Of a DNA stretch of 64,000 nt, positions 10,563 through 22,680 are shown in pieces (position 1 is the stretch's first letter; each line of letters opens with the position of its first letter). The notes below the pieces were generated by a model. It was given only the letters and a program-made list of their open reading frames with translations. It ran no database searches and had not been told where the DNA came from. This DNA comes from Datura wrightii (Eukaryota > Streptophyta > Magnoliopsida > Solanales > Solanaceae): NCBI GenBank assembly GCA_035772735.1, contig JASDFA010000016.1:142612501-142676500 (forward strand), written 5' to 3'. A program made the position numbers and the translations under genes.

Positions 10563-11530
10563 ATGATTTCTAATGGTTGCATGTACCATCTAGTTAGGCT
10601 TAAGGATGTGGAGTATGAGACCCCAACCATTCAGTCAGTTCCAGTAGTATGTGAGTACCCGATGGTCTTTCTTGATGATTTGCCAAGTGTACCTCCCGAG
10701 TGGGAGATTGACTTCGGTATAGATCTTCTCCATGACATGCAACCTATGTTCCTTCCACCCTACAGAATGGCTTCAACCGAGCTAAAGGAGTTGAAGGATC
10801 AGTTGAAGGACCTGTTAGATAAAGGTTTCATTAGACCAAGTAAGTCTCCTTAGGGTGCACCAGTCTTGTTTTTCCGGAAAAAGGAAGGTTCCTTCGCGTG
10901 TGTATTGATTATCCACAGTTGAATAATGTTACCATCAAGAATAGGTGTCCCTTACCCATAATTGATGATTTTTTTGACCAGCTTCAGGGTGCTAGGTATT
11001 TCTCCAAGATTAATCTCAGGTTCAGATATCACCAACTCAGGGTTCGGGAGAGTGACATCCCAAAAACCGCTTTCGGTATTTCATATAGTCATTACGAATT
11101 TGTTGTTATGTATTTTGGACTAACCAGTGTCCCTGTAACTTTTATGGATCTAATGAACAGGGTGTTCAAGGCATATCTAGACATGTTCGCAATTATGTTT
11201 ATCGATGATATCCTCATATTCTCTCGGAGAGAGGAGGAGCATGCCGCTCACTTGAGAGTAGTGCTTTAGATCCTCAAGGATCGGCAGTTGTATGCGAAGT
11301 TCAGCAAATGTGAGTTTTAGTTTGACTCTGTGGCATTTCTAGGCTATCAGGTATCAAGTGAGGGCATAAAGGTGGATTCTCAGAAGATCGAGGCGACAAA
11401 GAATTGGCCCAGATAGGTGAACCCATTAGATATTAGGTGCTTTTTGGGCTTAGTAGGTTATTACCGGAGGTTCGTTGAGGGATTTTCATCTATTGCAACA
11501 CCTTTGACCAAGTTGACTTAGAAGAATGTA
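10563..11530 (+). pseudogene. Tek-A reverse transcriptase, first pol copy
   Basis: It is readable at 10,563-10,853 and 10,898-11,269, then with stops to 11,530. The N-terminal landmark is the PPYRMASTELKELKDQL block, followed by VCIDYPQLNNVTIKNR, the fingers and palm strand. The catalytic motif FIDDIL (about 11,198-11,215) keeps both aspartates. The thumb region to TKLT is degraded by in-frame stops. Homologous to Tek-E (48,893-50,475) and Tek-F (54,400-55,090, minus). Confidence 0.8.
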
Positions 11531-12180
11531 AAGTTCCAGTGGTCGGAAGCTTATGAGAAAAGCTTCCAAGAATTGAAGACTCGACTCACTTCAGCACCAG
11601 TGTTGACCATACTCGAGGGTACCAATGGTTTTGTGATGTATTGTGATGCTTCGAGAATCGGACTTGAGTGTGTGTTGATGCAGCATGGGAAAGTGATAGC
11701 ATATGCCTCAAGACAATTGAAAGTTCATGAGAAGAATTATCCGACCCATAATCTTTAGTTGTCCACAGTGGTATTATCCTTGAAGATATGGCGGCATTAC
11801 TTGTATGGGGTCCATGTGGACGTGCTCACGGATCACAAGAGTCTTCAATATGTGTTCACGCGGAAAGATCCCAATCTTCAAAAAAGGAGGTGGTTGGAAG
11901 TACTAAAGGACTATGAAATGAGTGTCCTTTACCACCCGGTCAAGGCCAATGTGGTAGTGGATGCACTTAGTAGGCTCTCTATGGAGAGTGTGTCTCACGT
12001 GGATGAGGGAAGGAAAGAGTTGGTGAAAGTTGTTCATCCGCTTGTAAGGTTGGGAGTTAGGTTGGTAGACTCGACCGATGACGGCGTTGTTGTGCAGAAT
12101 AGATCAGAATCATCCTTGGTAGTGGATGTGAAAGCTAGGCTGAATGAGGACCCGATGTTGGTAAAGTTGAAGAAAGTCGT
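11531..12180 (+). pseudogene. Tek-A RNase H, first pol copy
   Basis: RNase H degrades the RNA strand during reverse transcription. VMYCDAS carries the first acidic residue, LTDHKSLQYVF the third and VVDALSRLS the fourth. The second, in the family motif THDLEL, is lost: the codon after THNL is a stop at about 11,756-11,758. The RT-RNase H boundary is the TRLTSAPVL block at about 11,580. The segment is duplicated in diverged form at 13,930-14,420. Confidence 0.8.
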
Positions 12181-12416
12181 TTAGAGTCAAAAGGTGGAGG
12201 TTTTCACCCAAGGGGAAGATGGGGTGATGTGGTACCAAGGTCGTCTATGTGTTCCAGATGTCGATAATTTGTGGTACTGGATATTACATGAGGCACATGG
12301 ATCTAGGTATTCTATTCATCCGGGTGCCATCAATATGTATCATGACTTGCGGGAAATATATTTGTGGAATGGCATGAAGAAACATATTGCAGAATTTGTA
12401 GCCAAGTGCCCCAACT
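12181..12416 (+). pseudogene. Tek-A integrase N-terminus, cut by an inverted LTR
   Basis: The readable protein covers the HHCC zinc-binding domain (HEAHGSRYSIHPG ... FVAKCPN) and stops at the third residue of CPNC, where the sequence changes to the inverted LTR at 12,417. The remaining catalytic core is absent from this copy; the second pol copy carries one. Confidence 0.8.
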
Positions 12417-13845
12417 TGTCACAACCTGAATGGGGACCCGAATTGTAGACACGGGACAAGGGATCTCGAGAGACCCCAAGTCAACCCATGGCATAAGAAT
12501 TCAACTAACTCATTTCATAATCATGAAGAAGACATAAATATAAACTTATTGAAACTCTCATACAACAGCACATCGGAACAACATTCGAAGCTATACATAC
12601 ATAAGTCTGAAATCCTCTAGTCTAGATGAGTTGATGGGACAAGACCCCAACTAACTCTACAAAACATGAAACTGAAATAAGAACTAAAACTGAAGGTCTA
12701 GTCCTCGAAAGATGAGGACTCACCAATCCCGAGCAGATAAGGACTTTGTAAAGCTTATTAAGAGTGGGGCTGGAGCTACGAGACGGGTCCTGTATCATGA
12801 AATGATACAAAATAGAAAGTATGCGGTCAGTACATGGAATGTACCAAGTATGCAAGATAAGTAAAAATTCTTTAGAAAAATAAATCATTTAAAAAATTTC
12901 ATGCATATCATATGCTTTCGACATGAGAGGAAGGGCATATATGCATTCTTTCTAAAATCATAATCTCATCATAATATGACCATGCATAGATTTATAACAT
13001 CATGACTGATTCGAATGAATCAAAGCCAGAACATAACATATAATTTAAAAGATGAACAATGAGTCAAACCTTGCTTTAAGAACTTGAATGCATAAAGTAA
13101 TCGTCATGAGTAATGAATATGCAAATCTGAATGATATAGACAGTGGGAGACTCGTCACTTAACCGATACACAACGATAGAGCTTACATCGTCCCGACTAT
13201 CACACTTAAGTGGGCAGAGCCGTCCAAAATGTTGCCAGGGCTAAGGACGCTACCATGATATCAATATTAATCTCAAAGAGCCAATCAGCCGTGGATAGCT
13301 CACAAGGGAGGTCCCAATAATATAATAGTATCAACCTTCGTTGGCGCATAGTTTTGGGGCGTAGGGTGATCGACCCTTAACTCGCTCGGTGCTAGACTCT
13401 TCTTCCAGAAACATGCAATGCTCCATCTCATATAACGAAGCCCAACATCATCTAATGACGAAGCTCAATATGAAATCATGCATAGCTCAACATCGTATGA
13501 AATGAAGCTTAACATTATCTATCGACAAAGCTCATTAATGAAATCATGTTTGGACATGACATCATATGAAAATGAAGCTCAACATTGTCCTTTGACAAAG
13601 CTACACAATGACATATATCTCAATTATGGATTCATGCATATGAGAAGCTTGTTTTGAAATAGACCACTAGCTAGAATTTATGAAATTTGGGAGACTTCAC
13701 TTCAAATCATGTGGTAAGCTTATTTCCAGAAAAATCATTATTAAATCAACATGCGGGCATTGCCCACTTTTACCAAACTTAGATCTACTCAATTCATTTT
13801 GAAATCAACATCATAATCATGGGTAGCTTTAGAAACATAGCTTTA
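12417..13845 (-). repeat. Inverted, truncated chromovirus LTR inside Tek-A pol
   Basis: It starts TGTCACAACC, the reverse complement of an LTR 3' end, immediately after the integrase fragment. The reverse complement follows the Tek LTR through the LTR sub-repeats to about 13,845, and its U3 half is missing. It then joins RT-tail sequence on the plus strand. The clean end at 12,417 looks like a true insertion boundary (flank CAACT); the other end is a recombination break. Confidence 0.8.
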
Positions 13846-14540
13846 GCCCCATTGACCAAATTGACTCCGAAAAAGGTAATGTTCAAATGGTCAGAGGCTT
13901 GTGAGAAAATCTTCCATGAGTTAAAGACCCGACTCACTTCAACACCAGTGTTGACCCTACCTGAGGGTACAAATGGCGTTGTAGTGTATTATGATGCTTC
14001 GCAAGTTGGACTTGGATGTGTATTGATGCAACATGGGAAAGTGATAACATATCCCTCGAGACAGTTGAAAGTTCACGAAAAGAATTACCCAACCCATGAT
14101 CTTGAGTTGGCCGCGGTGGTGCTCATATTGAAGATATGGCGACATTACTTGTATGGGGTCCACGTGGATGTATTCATGGATCACAAGAGCTTGCAATATG
14201 TATTCACGCAGAAAGATCTAAATCTTCAGCAAAGGAGGTGGTTGGAGTTACTGAAGGACTACAACATAAGTGTCCTTTACCATCCGGGCAAGGCTAATGT
14301 GGTTGCGGATGCGCTTAGCAGACTCTCTATGGAGAGTGTGTCTCACGTGGATGAGGGAAATAAGGAGTTGGTGAAAGATGTCCATCAACTAGCAAGGTTA
14401 GGAGTTAGATTAGTCGACTGAACGGATGGCGGCGTTGTCATTCAACACGGGCCAAGATCGTCCTTGGTGGTTGATGTCAAGTCCAGGAAAGATGAGGATC
14501 CAATTTTGAGGAAGCTGAAGGAAGCGGTGCAGAGGTAAAA
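13846..14540 (+). pseudogene. Second pol copy: RT tail and RNase H
   Basis: It resumes at the PLTKLTPKKV block, upstream of the position where the first copy was cut, so RT tail and RNase H occur twice. One open stretch of 200 codons (13,819-14,421, first codons LTR-derived) carries all four acidic positions: YYDAS, THDLELAAVV, MDHKSLQYVF and ADALSRLS. A stop at 14,419 and another near 14,565 follow. It differs from the first copy at many positions, so it comes from another family member. Confidence 0.8.
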
Positions 14541-15732
14541 GGTGGAAGTTTTCTCCCAAGGGTGAGATGGTGTGCTACGATACCAGAGTCGTCTATGTGT
14601 CCCAGACGTTGATGATTTAAGAGTTCAAATATTACATGAGGCACATGGTACCAAATATTCTACCGATCCGGGATCCACGAAGATGTATTGGAACTTGCGA
14701 GAAATATATTGGTGGGATGGTATGAAGAAGGATGTTGTAGAGTTCGTAGCCAAATGTCCTAATTGTCAGCAAGTGAAGGTTGAACATCAAAGGCCAAGAG
14801 GCGTACTTCAGGATACCAGTATTCCCACTTAGAAGTGGAAATATATTAATATGGATTTCATTATTGGTCTACCTCATCCTCGCCGAAAATATGATTCCAT
14901 TTGGGTGTTGGCCGACAGGTTAACCAAGGCTGCGCACTTCCTACTAGTCCAGACCACAAATTCAACGGATAATTACGCCAAATTATATACTCGAGAATTG
15001 GTTCGACTTCATGGAGTTCCCTTGTCTATTATATCAGACTGAGGTACTTAGTTTACCTCCAAATTCTGGCATTCATTTCAAATGTGACTTGGGACTCAAG
15101 TTAAGCTCAGTACAGCCTTTCATCAGCAAATAGACGGCCAGGCAGAACAAGCGATCCAGAACCTCAAGGATATGTTGAGGGCATGTGCGCTGGACTTAAA
15201 AGGTAGTTTGGATGATCATTTTCCCTTGATCGAGTTTGCCTATAACAACGGCTGTCACTCTAGCATCCAGATGGCACCGTTCGAGGGCTCTTTATGGGAA
15301 GAGGTGTAGATTGCCCATCAGATTGTTAAGTTGGGGAAGCCACTAAGACAGGGCCTGATTCGGTTTCATGAGGTCATGGTAAAGGTTAAGTTGATAAGGG
15401 ACAGGCTGAAGATCGCTCAGAGTCATCAAAAATAATATGCTAATGTGAGAAGAAGGGATCTGGAGTTTGAGGTGGACGAATGGGTATTTCTAAAGGTATC
15501 TCCCATGAAGGGAGTCATGTGGTTCGAAAAGAAATGGAAACTCAGTCCCCGCTATGTTGGTCCCTACCGGATAGTGAAACGGGTTGGTAAGGTGGCATAT
15601 GAGTTGGAGTTGCCTTCAGAATTATCTTCCGTACATTCGGTGTTTCACGTATCGCTTTTGAAGAAGTGTTTGGGTGATCCAGCCTTAAATGTCTCGGCGG
15701 ACAGCATTATAGTAAAATTCAGTCTTACCTAG
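14541..15732 (+). pseudogene. Second pol copy: integrase with GPY/F module
   Basis: The zinc domain reads HEAHGTKYSTDPG ... CPNCQQVK, with the second His of the family replaced (IHPG becomes TDPG). In the core, MDFIIGLP, IISD and DGQAEQAIQ supply the D-D-E residues, but stops interrupt at about 14,830 and directly after SD (15,040). The C-terminal region 15,445-15,732 contains RYVGPYRIVKRVGKVAYELE, the GPY/F module typical of chromoviruses. Confidence 0.8.
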
Positions 15733-15909
15733 AAGGAAGTTCTAGTGGAAATATTGGATAGGCAAGTTCGGAGGCTAAGGAACAAGGAAGTAGCTTAAGT
15801 TAAGGTGTTATGGAGAAATCAGCATGTTGAAGGAGCTACGTGGGAAGCCGAAGCGGATATGATGGCTAGATACCCATATTTGTTCTCTACCAGCTTAGTT
15901 CCAACTTGA
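15733..15909 (+). pseudogene. Chromodomain of Tek-A
   Basis: It follows integrase in frame apart from stops: VEILDRQVRRLRNKEVA, a stop at 15,796, then VKVLWRNQHVEGATWEAE and a TGA at 15,907-15,909. Chromodomains at the integrase C-terminus target insertion to heterochromatin in this lineage. Similar tails occur in Tek-C and Tek-F. Confidence 0.8.
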
Positions 15910-16151
15910 GGTATCAGTTTTGCACTCAGACTCTATTTAGTCTTCATGTTTGAACTATGTGCAGAAGTTTCTTTTATGTATGTGGATGTGTGTATGATTG
16001 GTGAATTCAGTTCAACTGTGTGTTTTGAATCGGAGGTAGTCATTCCGTCAGTTTTGGTTAAAATGATCAGTTTTGTATCTAATAAATTGTATGATTCTTT
16101 TTTCTACTTGTTTCTAACATTCGAAGATGAATGTTCCCATGGGGGAGATAT
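15910..16151 (+). other. Tek-A 3' untranslated region and polypurine tract
   Basis: Short AT-rich non-coding stretch. CATGGGGGAGATA (16,138-16,150) directly before the LTR start at 16,152 is the PPT. Its equivalent in Tek-F reads on the minus strand at 52,041-52,060. Confidence 0.75.
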
Positions 16152-17261
16152 TGTAATACCCCGGAAGACCATAAGAGTAGACTCAAGAAGCTGAAATGCA
16201 AAACTGCAGATATTTGGGAAGAAAAGGTTGCTGGACGAGAGGAACAACGACTCGTGGTTTGTAACCACGAGCTGTTGTAAGCAGTTGTGGTAAGAGGCTA
16301 GTCCTAGTGATTGTATAGACAACGGGCGTCACAAACGACCCATTGTGAGAAGGGACAACCCGTTGTCAGGAGTCTAGGTAAAAGGGAAAAGTCTGGCAGT
16401 AGGATCGACGAGTGGATAACACGACCCATTGCAGGATACAATGAGTCATGGTGAGACTCATTGTAAAGGAGTTTAGAAATTCAAAAGAGAGAAACAACGA
16501 CTAGTTCAATGACTCGTTGGAGCCTAGGAGGAGTCGTCCTGTATGTTCATGGTTTGAATCCGAGAGATGGCTGGGGCAGTGCTTAGCATGGGCAGATACC
16601 ATGGGTCGTGGTATTTTCCAATGACCCGTTGGTTCATCCGTTGTTTGTTCCAGTGACCAGTTTTCAGCAAATTCAGTAAGGGAATTTCCATCATTTCCCA
16701 GTCCTAAGGCCCTATACTATGTAGTCTAAGGATCATTTTGGAGGATTTTAGTAGAGGAAAATCTATTCAAAGTGTTTATCTTTCATGCATGCAAGTTTAT
16801 GAAATTTAGGAGGTGATCAAGATCTTTTCTAAGGGGTTTTCTTCCAATTTCTCTTTGGGAAAGTAGTGACGTGGTAGAATCATCCCTTACAGGTATGTAG
16901 GGTTTTAAATGGGTGTCTTCCTTCAACACCCATGCCCAATCTCTATCAAAATATTATAAAATATCTATGATTAAGTATGGGGTTTCCACCCAATTGTATG
17001 ATTTTTCAATCTCTATGCATGAGTGTGATTAAATTATATTAATATTGATGAATTGTAAAGCTTGGGAAGATTCTAAATTGTTTTCAATACAAAATTGTTT
17101 TCCTAAAAATCGTGAATCTAAAATGCCCATGAATGAGAAGTTCATAAAAGTAGTGAATGATGATGAATGCATGATGATGTTGAGATTTCATGATGAAAAG
17201 CATGTTTCTAAAGTTACCCATTATTATGAGGCTGGTTTCAAAATAAATTGGGAAGATCTAG
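16152..17261 (+). repeat. 3' LTR of Tek-A, left half
   Basis: It starts TGTAATACCCC and follows the 5' LTR to the position equivalent to about 7,260, where Ath-3 begins. U3 contains CGASTCG-type palindromes, for example AACGACTCGTG at 16,246-16,256. The open frame at 17,045-17,371 crosses the junction and is not a gene. Confidence 0.85.
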
Positions 17262-18859
17262 TGATGTCACCCAAATTAACCTCGCAATTGAAATATAAAG
17301 CGGTTGATGTCAAATATAGAACCCAACAAAGGCTGAGGTTTATCCCACAGGAAATATGGAAAGAACTTTAGTTAATGCGAATAGCTGTTACTATCAGGTT
17401 ACTTATTTCCTAAGGCGGAAAGAAATGAACTACTAAATATGTGTAAAAACTACTAAATGCTTAAGTCAAATTCGGTTTGTATTCAATTAACTTGACTAGG
17501 ATTGTGTTCCCAAGACATCATAACCACAAGGCTTTTCCACTAGTGATCTATTCTAGTCTTTAACATGCAATATCAGTCAGTTAGGTTCACCTAAGTGGTT
17601 GGTCCCCTATCTATATGATTATCACCACGCAACTTGGTCCGTATACCGGTGTATGCTTAATTAACCCTCACCCTTAATATCGGATTAGCTATCTCCGAAC
17701 AAGTTCAAGATATTAGATGAGGGTTGATATCTTCAAATCTCCGTTGTTAATCCCTTTTCCCATTCACTAACTCCATGGTCCGGTATGTAAGAATAAGGGA
17801 AGTCCTAACATTTCCAACCGTCAAGAATCAATTACAAAGGGAAAAACAATACATGCATTAAAGCCCGTTCAAGAATCACTAAGTGTTTTAATTATGTGTG
17901 TTAATTCATCTTGGTTCCCACAACCCTAGTTATGGGTTTAGCTACTCATGTTTGAATAATCCCAATCGCAAATTATTGAATAAATCATTATCGAAACTTA
18001 CAAATTTTCATAGAAGAAAACCCAAGTCAATTGAATAAAACTCCAAACTTGATGAATAAATTTCAATATTGCTTTTGATCCTCAATTTCAAGAACAAAAT
18101 TGCATACTTTGTTTCTTGAAACAATAATAATTGTACAACACCAAAAACCTACGTAAGAAATATTAATAATAAACTGTACGTCAAAAATAAACCTAAACAA
18201 AATATTTATAGTTCCATTAAAACCTTTTCCTAATTAAAACTGGAAACCAAGTCGTTAGTGGTCACGGGCTAGGTAACGATTTATTAGGACCTTTGACAAG
18301 TTGTGCCTTGTTAAAAACAGTCGTCCTCAGCATCAAGCCCAGTCATGGCAACGGGTCACCAAATGACTCGTTGTGCCTGGGCACGAGTCATTAGACCTCT
18401 CGTGGTACAACCTCCTCAATCTTCCAGTGCACCCTACAAGTGGCTCCAGTGATCTGCCAACGAGTCATTTACTCAGCTAACAACTCGTTATATCATCCGT
18501 TAGCTCCACTAGTTACTTCATCGGTAATTCCTCTCCTAGTCTTCATGACTGGCTTCACGTCTCGTTACCAGGTGTAACGAGTCGTTCCTTCCACCCGTCA
18601 AGTACACTGGTCCTGCATCTTCAAAACTCGATCTTTGCCCACTAACTCAACAACGAGTCGTGCTAAGTGCCAATGACTTGTGAAGTGCCTGGAAGCCTCT
18701 TGTCCAGTTGTTTTAAGTATTAATTTACCCATTTCACTTCCTAACCTGTTTTCCTGCAACATTAAAGACAAAATGCATCATACCTACATAAACATACCCG
18801 GAATGTGCATAGTTTCTTGGTTTTAAGTGTTGAAAGTGCTGTAAAATCATGGCACATCA
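17262..18859 (-). repeat. 3' LTR of Ath-3
   Basis: 1,598 bp from TGATGTCACCC to GGCACATCA. On the sense strand, U3 (18,859 to about 18,240) is dense in AACGAGTCGTT variants, including a perfect copy at 18,576-18,586. The TATA box TATAAATA is at 18,210-18,203. Confidence 0.9.
18203..18210 (-). promoter_or_regulatory. TATA box of the Ath-3 3' LTR
   Basis: TATAAATA on the minus strand, just downstream of the palindrome-rich U3, at the same place as in Ath-1. Confidence 0.65.
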
Positions 18860-18874
18860 ACACCCTCAACTTAG
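18860..18874 (-). other. Polypurine tract of Ath-3
   Basis: Reads CTAAGTTGAGGGTG plus T on the minus strand and abuts the LTR end at 18,859. Confidence 0.75.
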
Positions 18875-20462
18875 AACTTTTGCACGTCCTCATACAAAAA
18901 CAAAATAAAATAAAATAAAATAAACTACTTCAACGCTTCAATCAAATAACTCTAGAAAACTTACGACAGTCACATTTATTCATCAAATAAAATTTTCTAA
19001 CCCCTCCTTCCTCATACAACCTCAAATCACTATACATATGCAAAATTTCCAACCATGACACGAGGGAATCAAAACATGTAAAAACACAGTAACTTGCAAC
19101 CATGCACATAAATCTATAACACTGCCCCAGATAATTCGCACACAACAAAAATTCTCTCACCTCAAAGAAGTCCCATGCTCACACATGTGTATATGATTAT
19201 TCCAATGTATTTCTCCTGGGACTAGATAAGATCCACTCGCTCTCACAAAGAAGTTCTAACTGTGTAAATGCAATGCGATAGGCTTGCCTTAACTTTCAAT
19301 ACCTCAATTTTCAGACAAGTAACAAAGATCACTATAGGACTTTTTAGGCTTATAATGTAGGCTTAGGTTCAGGTGTGGTACATATGGAATTAGTAGCTTA
19401 ACCCTCCTTGACACTGCACACGTCATGACTCCAATTTTAACTTTTTTTCCTATTTTTTCCCCTTTTTCCTTTACTTGCTTCTTCTTTTATTTTCATTTGT
19501 AACTACGGGTGCGATTCATCTTCTTCCAAGCATTCATTGATGTATCATTTTTCTTTTCTTTTCTTTTCTTGCTCTTTGACAACAATTTTTATTTCTCTCT
19601 TTTCTTTTCATTATGCATAGCGCACTCGCTCTTCTTTTTTTATTACCCAATTTTCATTCCACCCTACTCTTTTTAATCACCCCTATAATAGTCACCCTCA
19701 ACTTAGGCGATTTTCCTGAGTTGAGGTTCATAGTGTCCAAGGAGGCACCAGGGCCAAAACAGGTTCATTCTTAATAAAAGTAGAAAGGTGAATTGGTGTA
19801 TGCAAAAAGAAAAGTCGATTCAAGCTCAAACATTTGGATCAAGGGATATTTATTCTCTTTTGGTAGGTCTTTTAAGGCTAAAGTGGGTTCATAAAGAAAA
19901 AATAGCCTATGATCCTTTCCTAGTTTTCTATCCTCTATCTCGGTACAACTAACCAAGCAAGTTCTAGATTAACACACACAACCGAATTTTGCTATTAAAC
20001 CTCACTCACACATAACACAGGTCAACATCATCACTTCTACTAACATATAGTTCAAGTATAGCCATACAATGATAAACATGTTCACAGTTTCAATTCCATG
20101 CAAAGATTCACAAAGGTCATACTTGTCGACTTTAACATACACTTAAAAAATTTAGGAGGGGTACCAAATTATCAGTTCAACAAAAATCAACAATTTATGC
20201 TCTTGACTGCCTTAAGTTCACCTAACTTTATTTCGAATGACACAAACAAACACAAAAAAAAAAACATAAAACCCTAAACGTGTCGGTTCTACTAGATATG
20301 GAATACCTGAGGGAAAAGATATCTGGCAAGAAAAATCCTTGGGTTATGTTCAGTAAAAATGTACAGGTATCCCTCCCCATCCCCATCAAGAAAATCATGT
20401 GTCATCCTCGATGCATATAAATAGAAAATAAAACTAAGAAAATAGGAAACATACCTGTGCGA
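18875..20462 (-). other. Ath-3 3' untranslated region
   Basis: No sense coding region. It includes an AAAAT microsatellite (about 18,896-18,925), a pyrimidine-rich tract at about 19,440-19,640 (purine-rich on the sense strand, with TTTTC repeats near 19,548-19,570) and the hairpin at 19,694-19,727. Layout is collinear with 1,322-2,755 of Ath-1. Confidence 0.7.
19694..19727 (-). repeat. Conserved hairpin with second PPT copy, Ath-3
   Basis: CCTCAACTTAGG (19,697-19,708) and CCTGAGTTGAGG (19,716-19,727) pair with one mismatch. The minus strand of 19,694-19,707 is CTAAGTTGAGGGTG, identical to the LTR-adjacent PPT. Confidence 0.75.
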
Positions 20463-22680
20463 CCTAGGTGTCAGCTACCTGGCCGGTGGAGGGTGTAGAT
20501 ACTCCTCCAATGTTATCTCCAATAGTACTGGCTTGACCCAGTGTATTTTCAAGTCCAAAGGAGCTCGTCCCTTCTCCACGAGCTCTCGCTGCCTCAGTTT
20601 TGGCTCTTTGTCAAGCCTCCTCTCTCGATATATGTAGTGCTCTATCCATCTCACTCCGCTCTCATTTTTTCTGACGGTGTAGAGAAGCATCATCTTCAAA
20701 GTTTTCCTCCTCACGAGGCATTTTTCCTTTATATTGTGCCACTGGCTCCTTAGTAATGAAATCAAAAACCAACGGTAGCTCTTCTTCACTCTCATCATCT
20801 ATCACAGGAAGCACTAGTGGAGGTACTACAGCTACCTGTCGTTAGGCCAAATCCTGCATCTCATCTCTGAGTGCTCTTAGCTCTACATACCACTTTGCTA
20901 ATTCTGGTGCCTGTAACTTTCCAAGGTGTTCATTCATTCGTCTCTCGAAAGCATCCAACCGACCATGCACAAAACTCGGTAGTGCCTCTAACTCCTTCGA
21001 CACCCAAGGATTTACCTGCTCCATCAGAACATTAACCTGTAGAGCCATGTGTGCCTGCTTCTTTTCGGCCTTAGCTAGCCTTCTCGCCATATCAACCAAA
21101 AATTCCTGAGAAATCGTAACTAGGCCGGTTGTAGTGGCTCATGGAGGAGCTGGTGGTCTAGGTGCTGCTGCGGTGCATAATTACTCGAGAACATCAGCAG
21201 GTGAGTACGTGTCCACTGCATCTGTAGCCTCAGGTTAGCTACCCGTCTCTCTACCCTTAGTAGGCTCCGCTGCAAAATCAACGAACTATGCAACATCGGT
21301 CTGCATACCACTACCAAATGCCTCTTCTAGTATAGTCACTCTAGAGGATGTGGCGGACCGACTCCTCACCCTCGAGATTGGGTTTGTCTCATCTCTTATC
21401 AACCCAATATCCCTAATCTTCTGAACCACTATCCTGTAGTCAACTGATGGCAATTCTAAAACTTTTTACTCCTAATAGAGTCTATCAATCAAACATGGGA
21501 AGGGAATCATAGTACCATCATTGATGGTCCGCTCTCTAATCTGTTAAGCAATGTACTTCGGTATATTGATGTTCTATCCCTCCATAATGCTAGCTAGCAA
21601 TGCCGCTCTGTCAGGTGTGAGAATGTTATCATTTCTGGTTGGTACAAGCCTGTGCCGCACCAGTGTCCACCAAAATTTAGCTTAAAAATTAAGTGTGGCC
21701 TTCTTAATCTGAGACTCGGTTCCATGCAGCCATTAAACCAAAAGACCTCTTGTGGCAATGACCCGAGATAGCCAAGTGTATTGTCTGATGCACTCCTCAG
21801 TATTCAGCTTCTTAGTATTGACTTTCTTTATCTTGATTATCCTATGGTCGAACTGGGCTGTGTTCATCGGGGCATGATTGTCTGGCCCATACAGTAGCCT
21901 GGAGATCGTCCTCTCAGATATATATTCACCAGTGTCTCTCGAACCAACACCTGAGTTAAGGCAGGCCTTTTCTTCCAATCTTTACCCCCTAAAGCCAAAT
22001 GCTGTAATATGGCTTCGTAGGCCGCATAGAATTCTCTAACTAAGCATGGGTTGTAGCTTCCTGATGGCTCAATCAACCACCCGAATCTATACTTGTCGAA
22101 CACAACTTGTAGCTTTGGAAGGTCCTTAAGTCCCTTGATGACCAGCCTCAGCTCCTCATATATGATCCTCTTTGGATGTCCTTTATCATTTGGAGCAATG
22201 TCTCTATTATATATTTCCCTCATTCCATGAACATACCATCATCTCATATTCCTTGGTTGACTATTGGATGTGGTCGAGGTCACAGTCAATTCATCATTCG
22301 AGTCCCCTCGCTAAGCATGTGGTTCATTGGCTACATCTGCGTTTTGCCCAGCTGTGGTGCCCTCAGGAGCAAGTGCGGCTGCAGCCCTAGCATTCTCATC
22401 TGTATGGATGGGCAGATCCCTTGCCAGTAAAGTAGGAGCATTAACTAGGTATGTCAGATTTGTATTTTGTGGAGCCCTATCCCTAGTGGATCTCTGCACC
22501 AACTGCTCTTCTAACACTTCATATTCCTCCTTTGAGCCACTTGACTCTTTGGAGGAGGAAGACTCATCCCGAAGTATGAGCTATAATGGTTGACTTCTCT
22601 CCGGCACTTGTTTATTTGCCATACCTTTCTTCGGTGTACCCCTTGGAGCCGTTCTACCAGTTCAATAGTTGTTAGTATAC
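20463..22680 (-). pseudogene. Athila extra ORF (plant-transposon-like protein), full span, broken
   Basis: This is the most complete of the three copies. The N-terminus near 22,680 reads TGRTAPRGTPKKGMANKQ, a basic segment that could be a nuclear signal. A Ser/Glu-rich linker follows (22,560-22,310). The folded domain is readable at 22,223-21,864 with MREIYNRDIAPNDKGHPKR and RFGWLIEPSG. After many stops the probable coiled coil is open at 21,099-20,842, and the acidic tail ends at about 20,463. It occupies the env position downstream of pol. It has no retroviral envelope features that I can see, and its role is unknown. Confidence 0.75.

Larger units (their letters stand above)
6524..17261 (+). 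mobile_element. Tek-A: chimeric Ty3/gypsy chromovirus (Tekay-like)
   Basis: The order on the plus strand is 5' LTR (6,524-8,712), PBS, gag, protease, RT, RNase H and start of integrase up to 12,416. An inverted truncated LTR (12,417-13,845) follows. A second pol then restarts in the RT tail and runs through RNase H, integrase and chromodomain to 15,909, followed by a PPT and 3' LTR (16,152-17,261), which is cut by Ath-3. The overlap of the two pol parts shows that this is not one intact element. The left flank ATACT (6,519-6,523) would be the target duplication. Confidence 0.85.

Noticed and set aside
17045..17371. 108-codon plus-strand frame
   Set aside because: It runs from the Tek-A LTR across the Ath-3 boundary at 17,262, so it is a chance frame over a junction.
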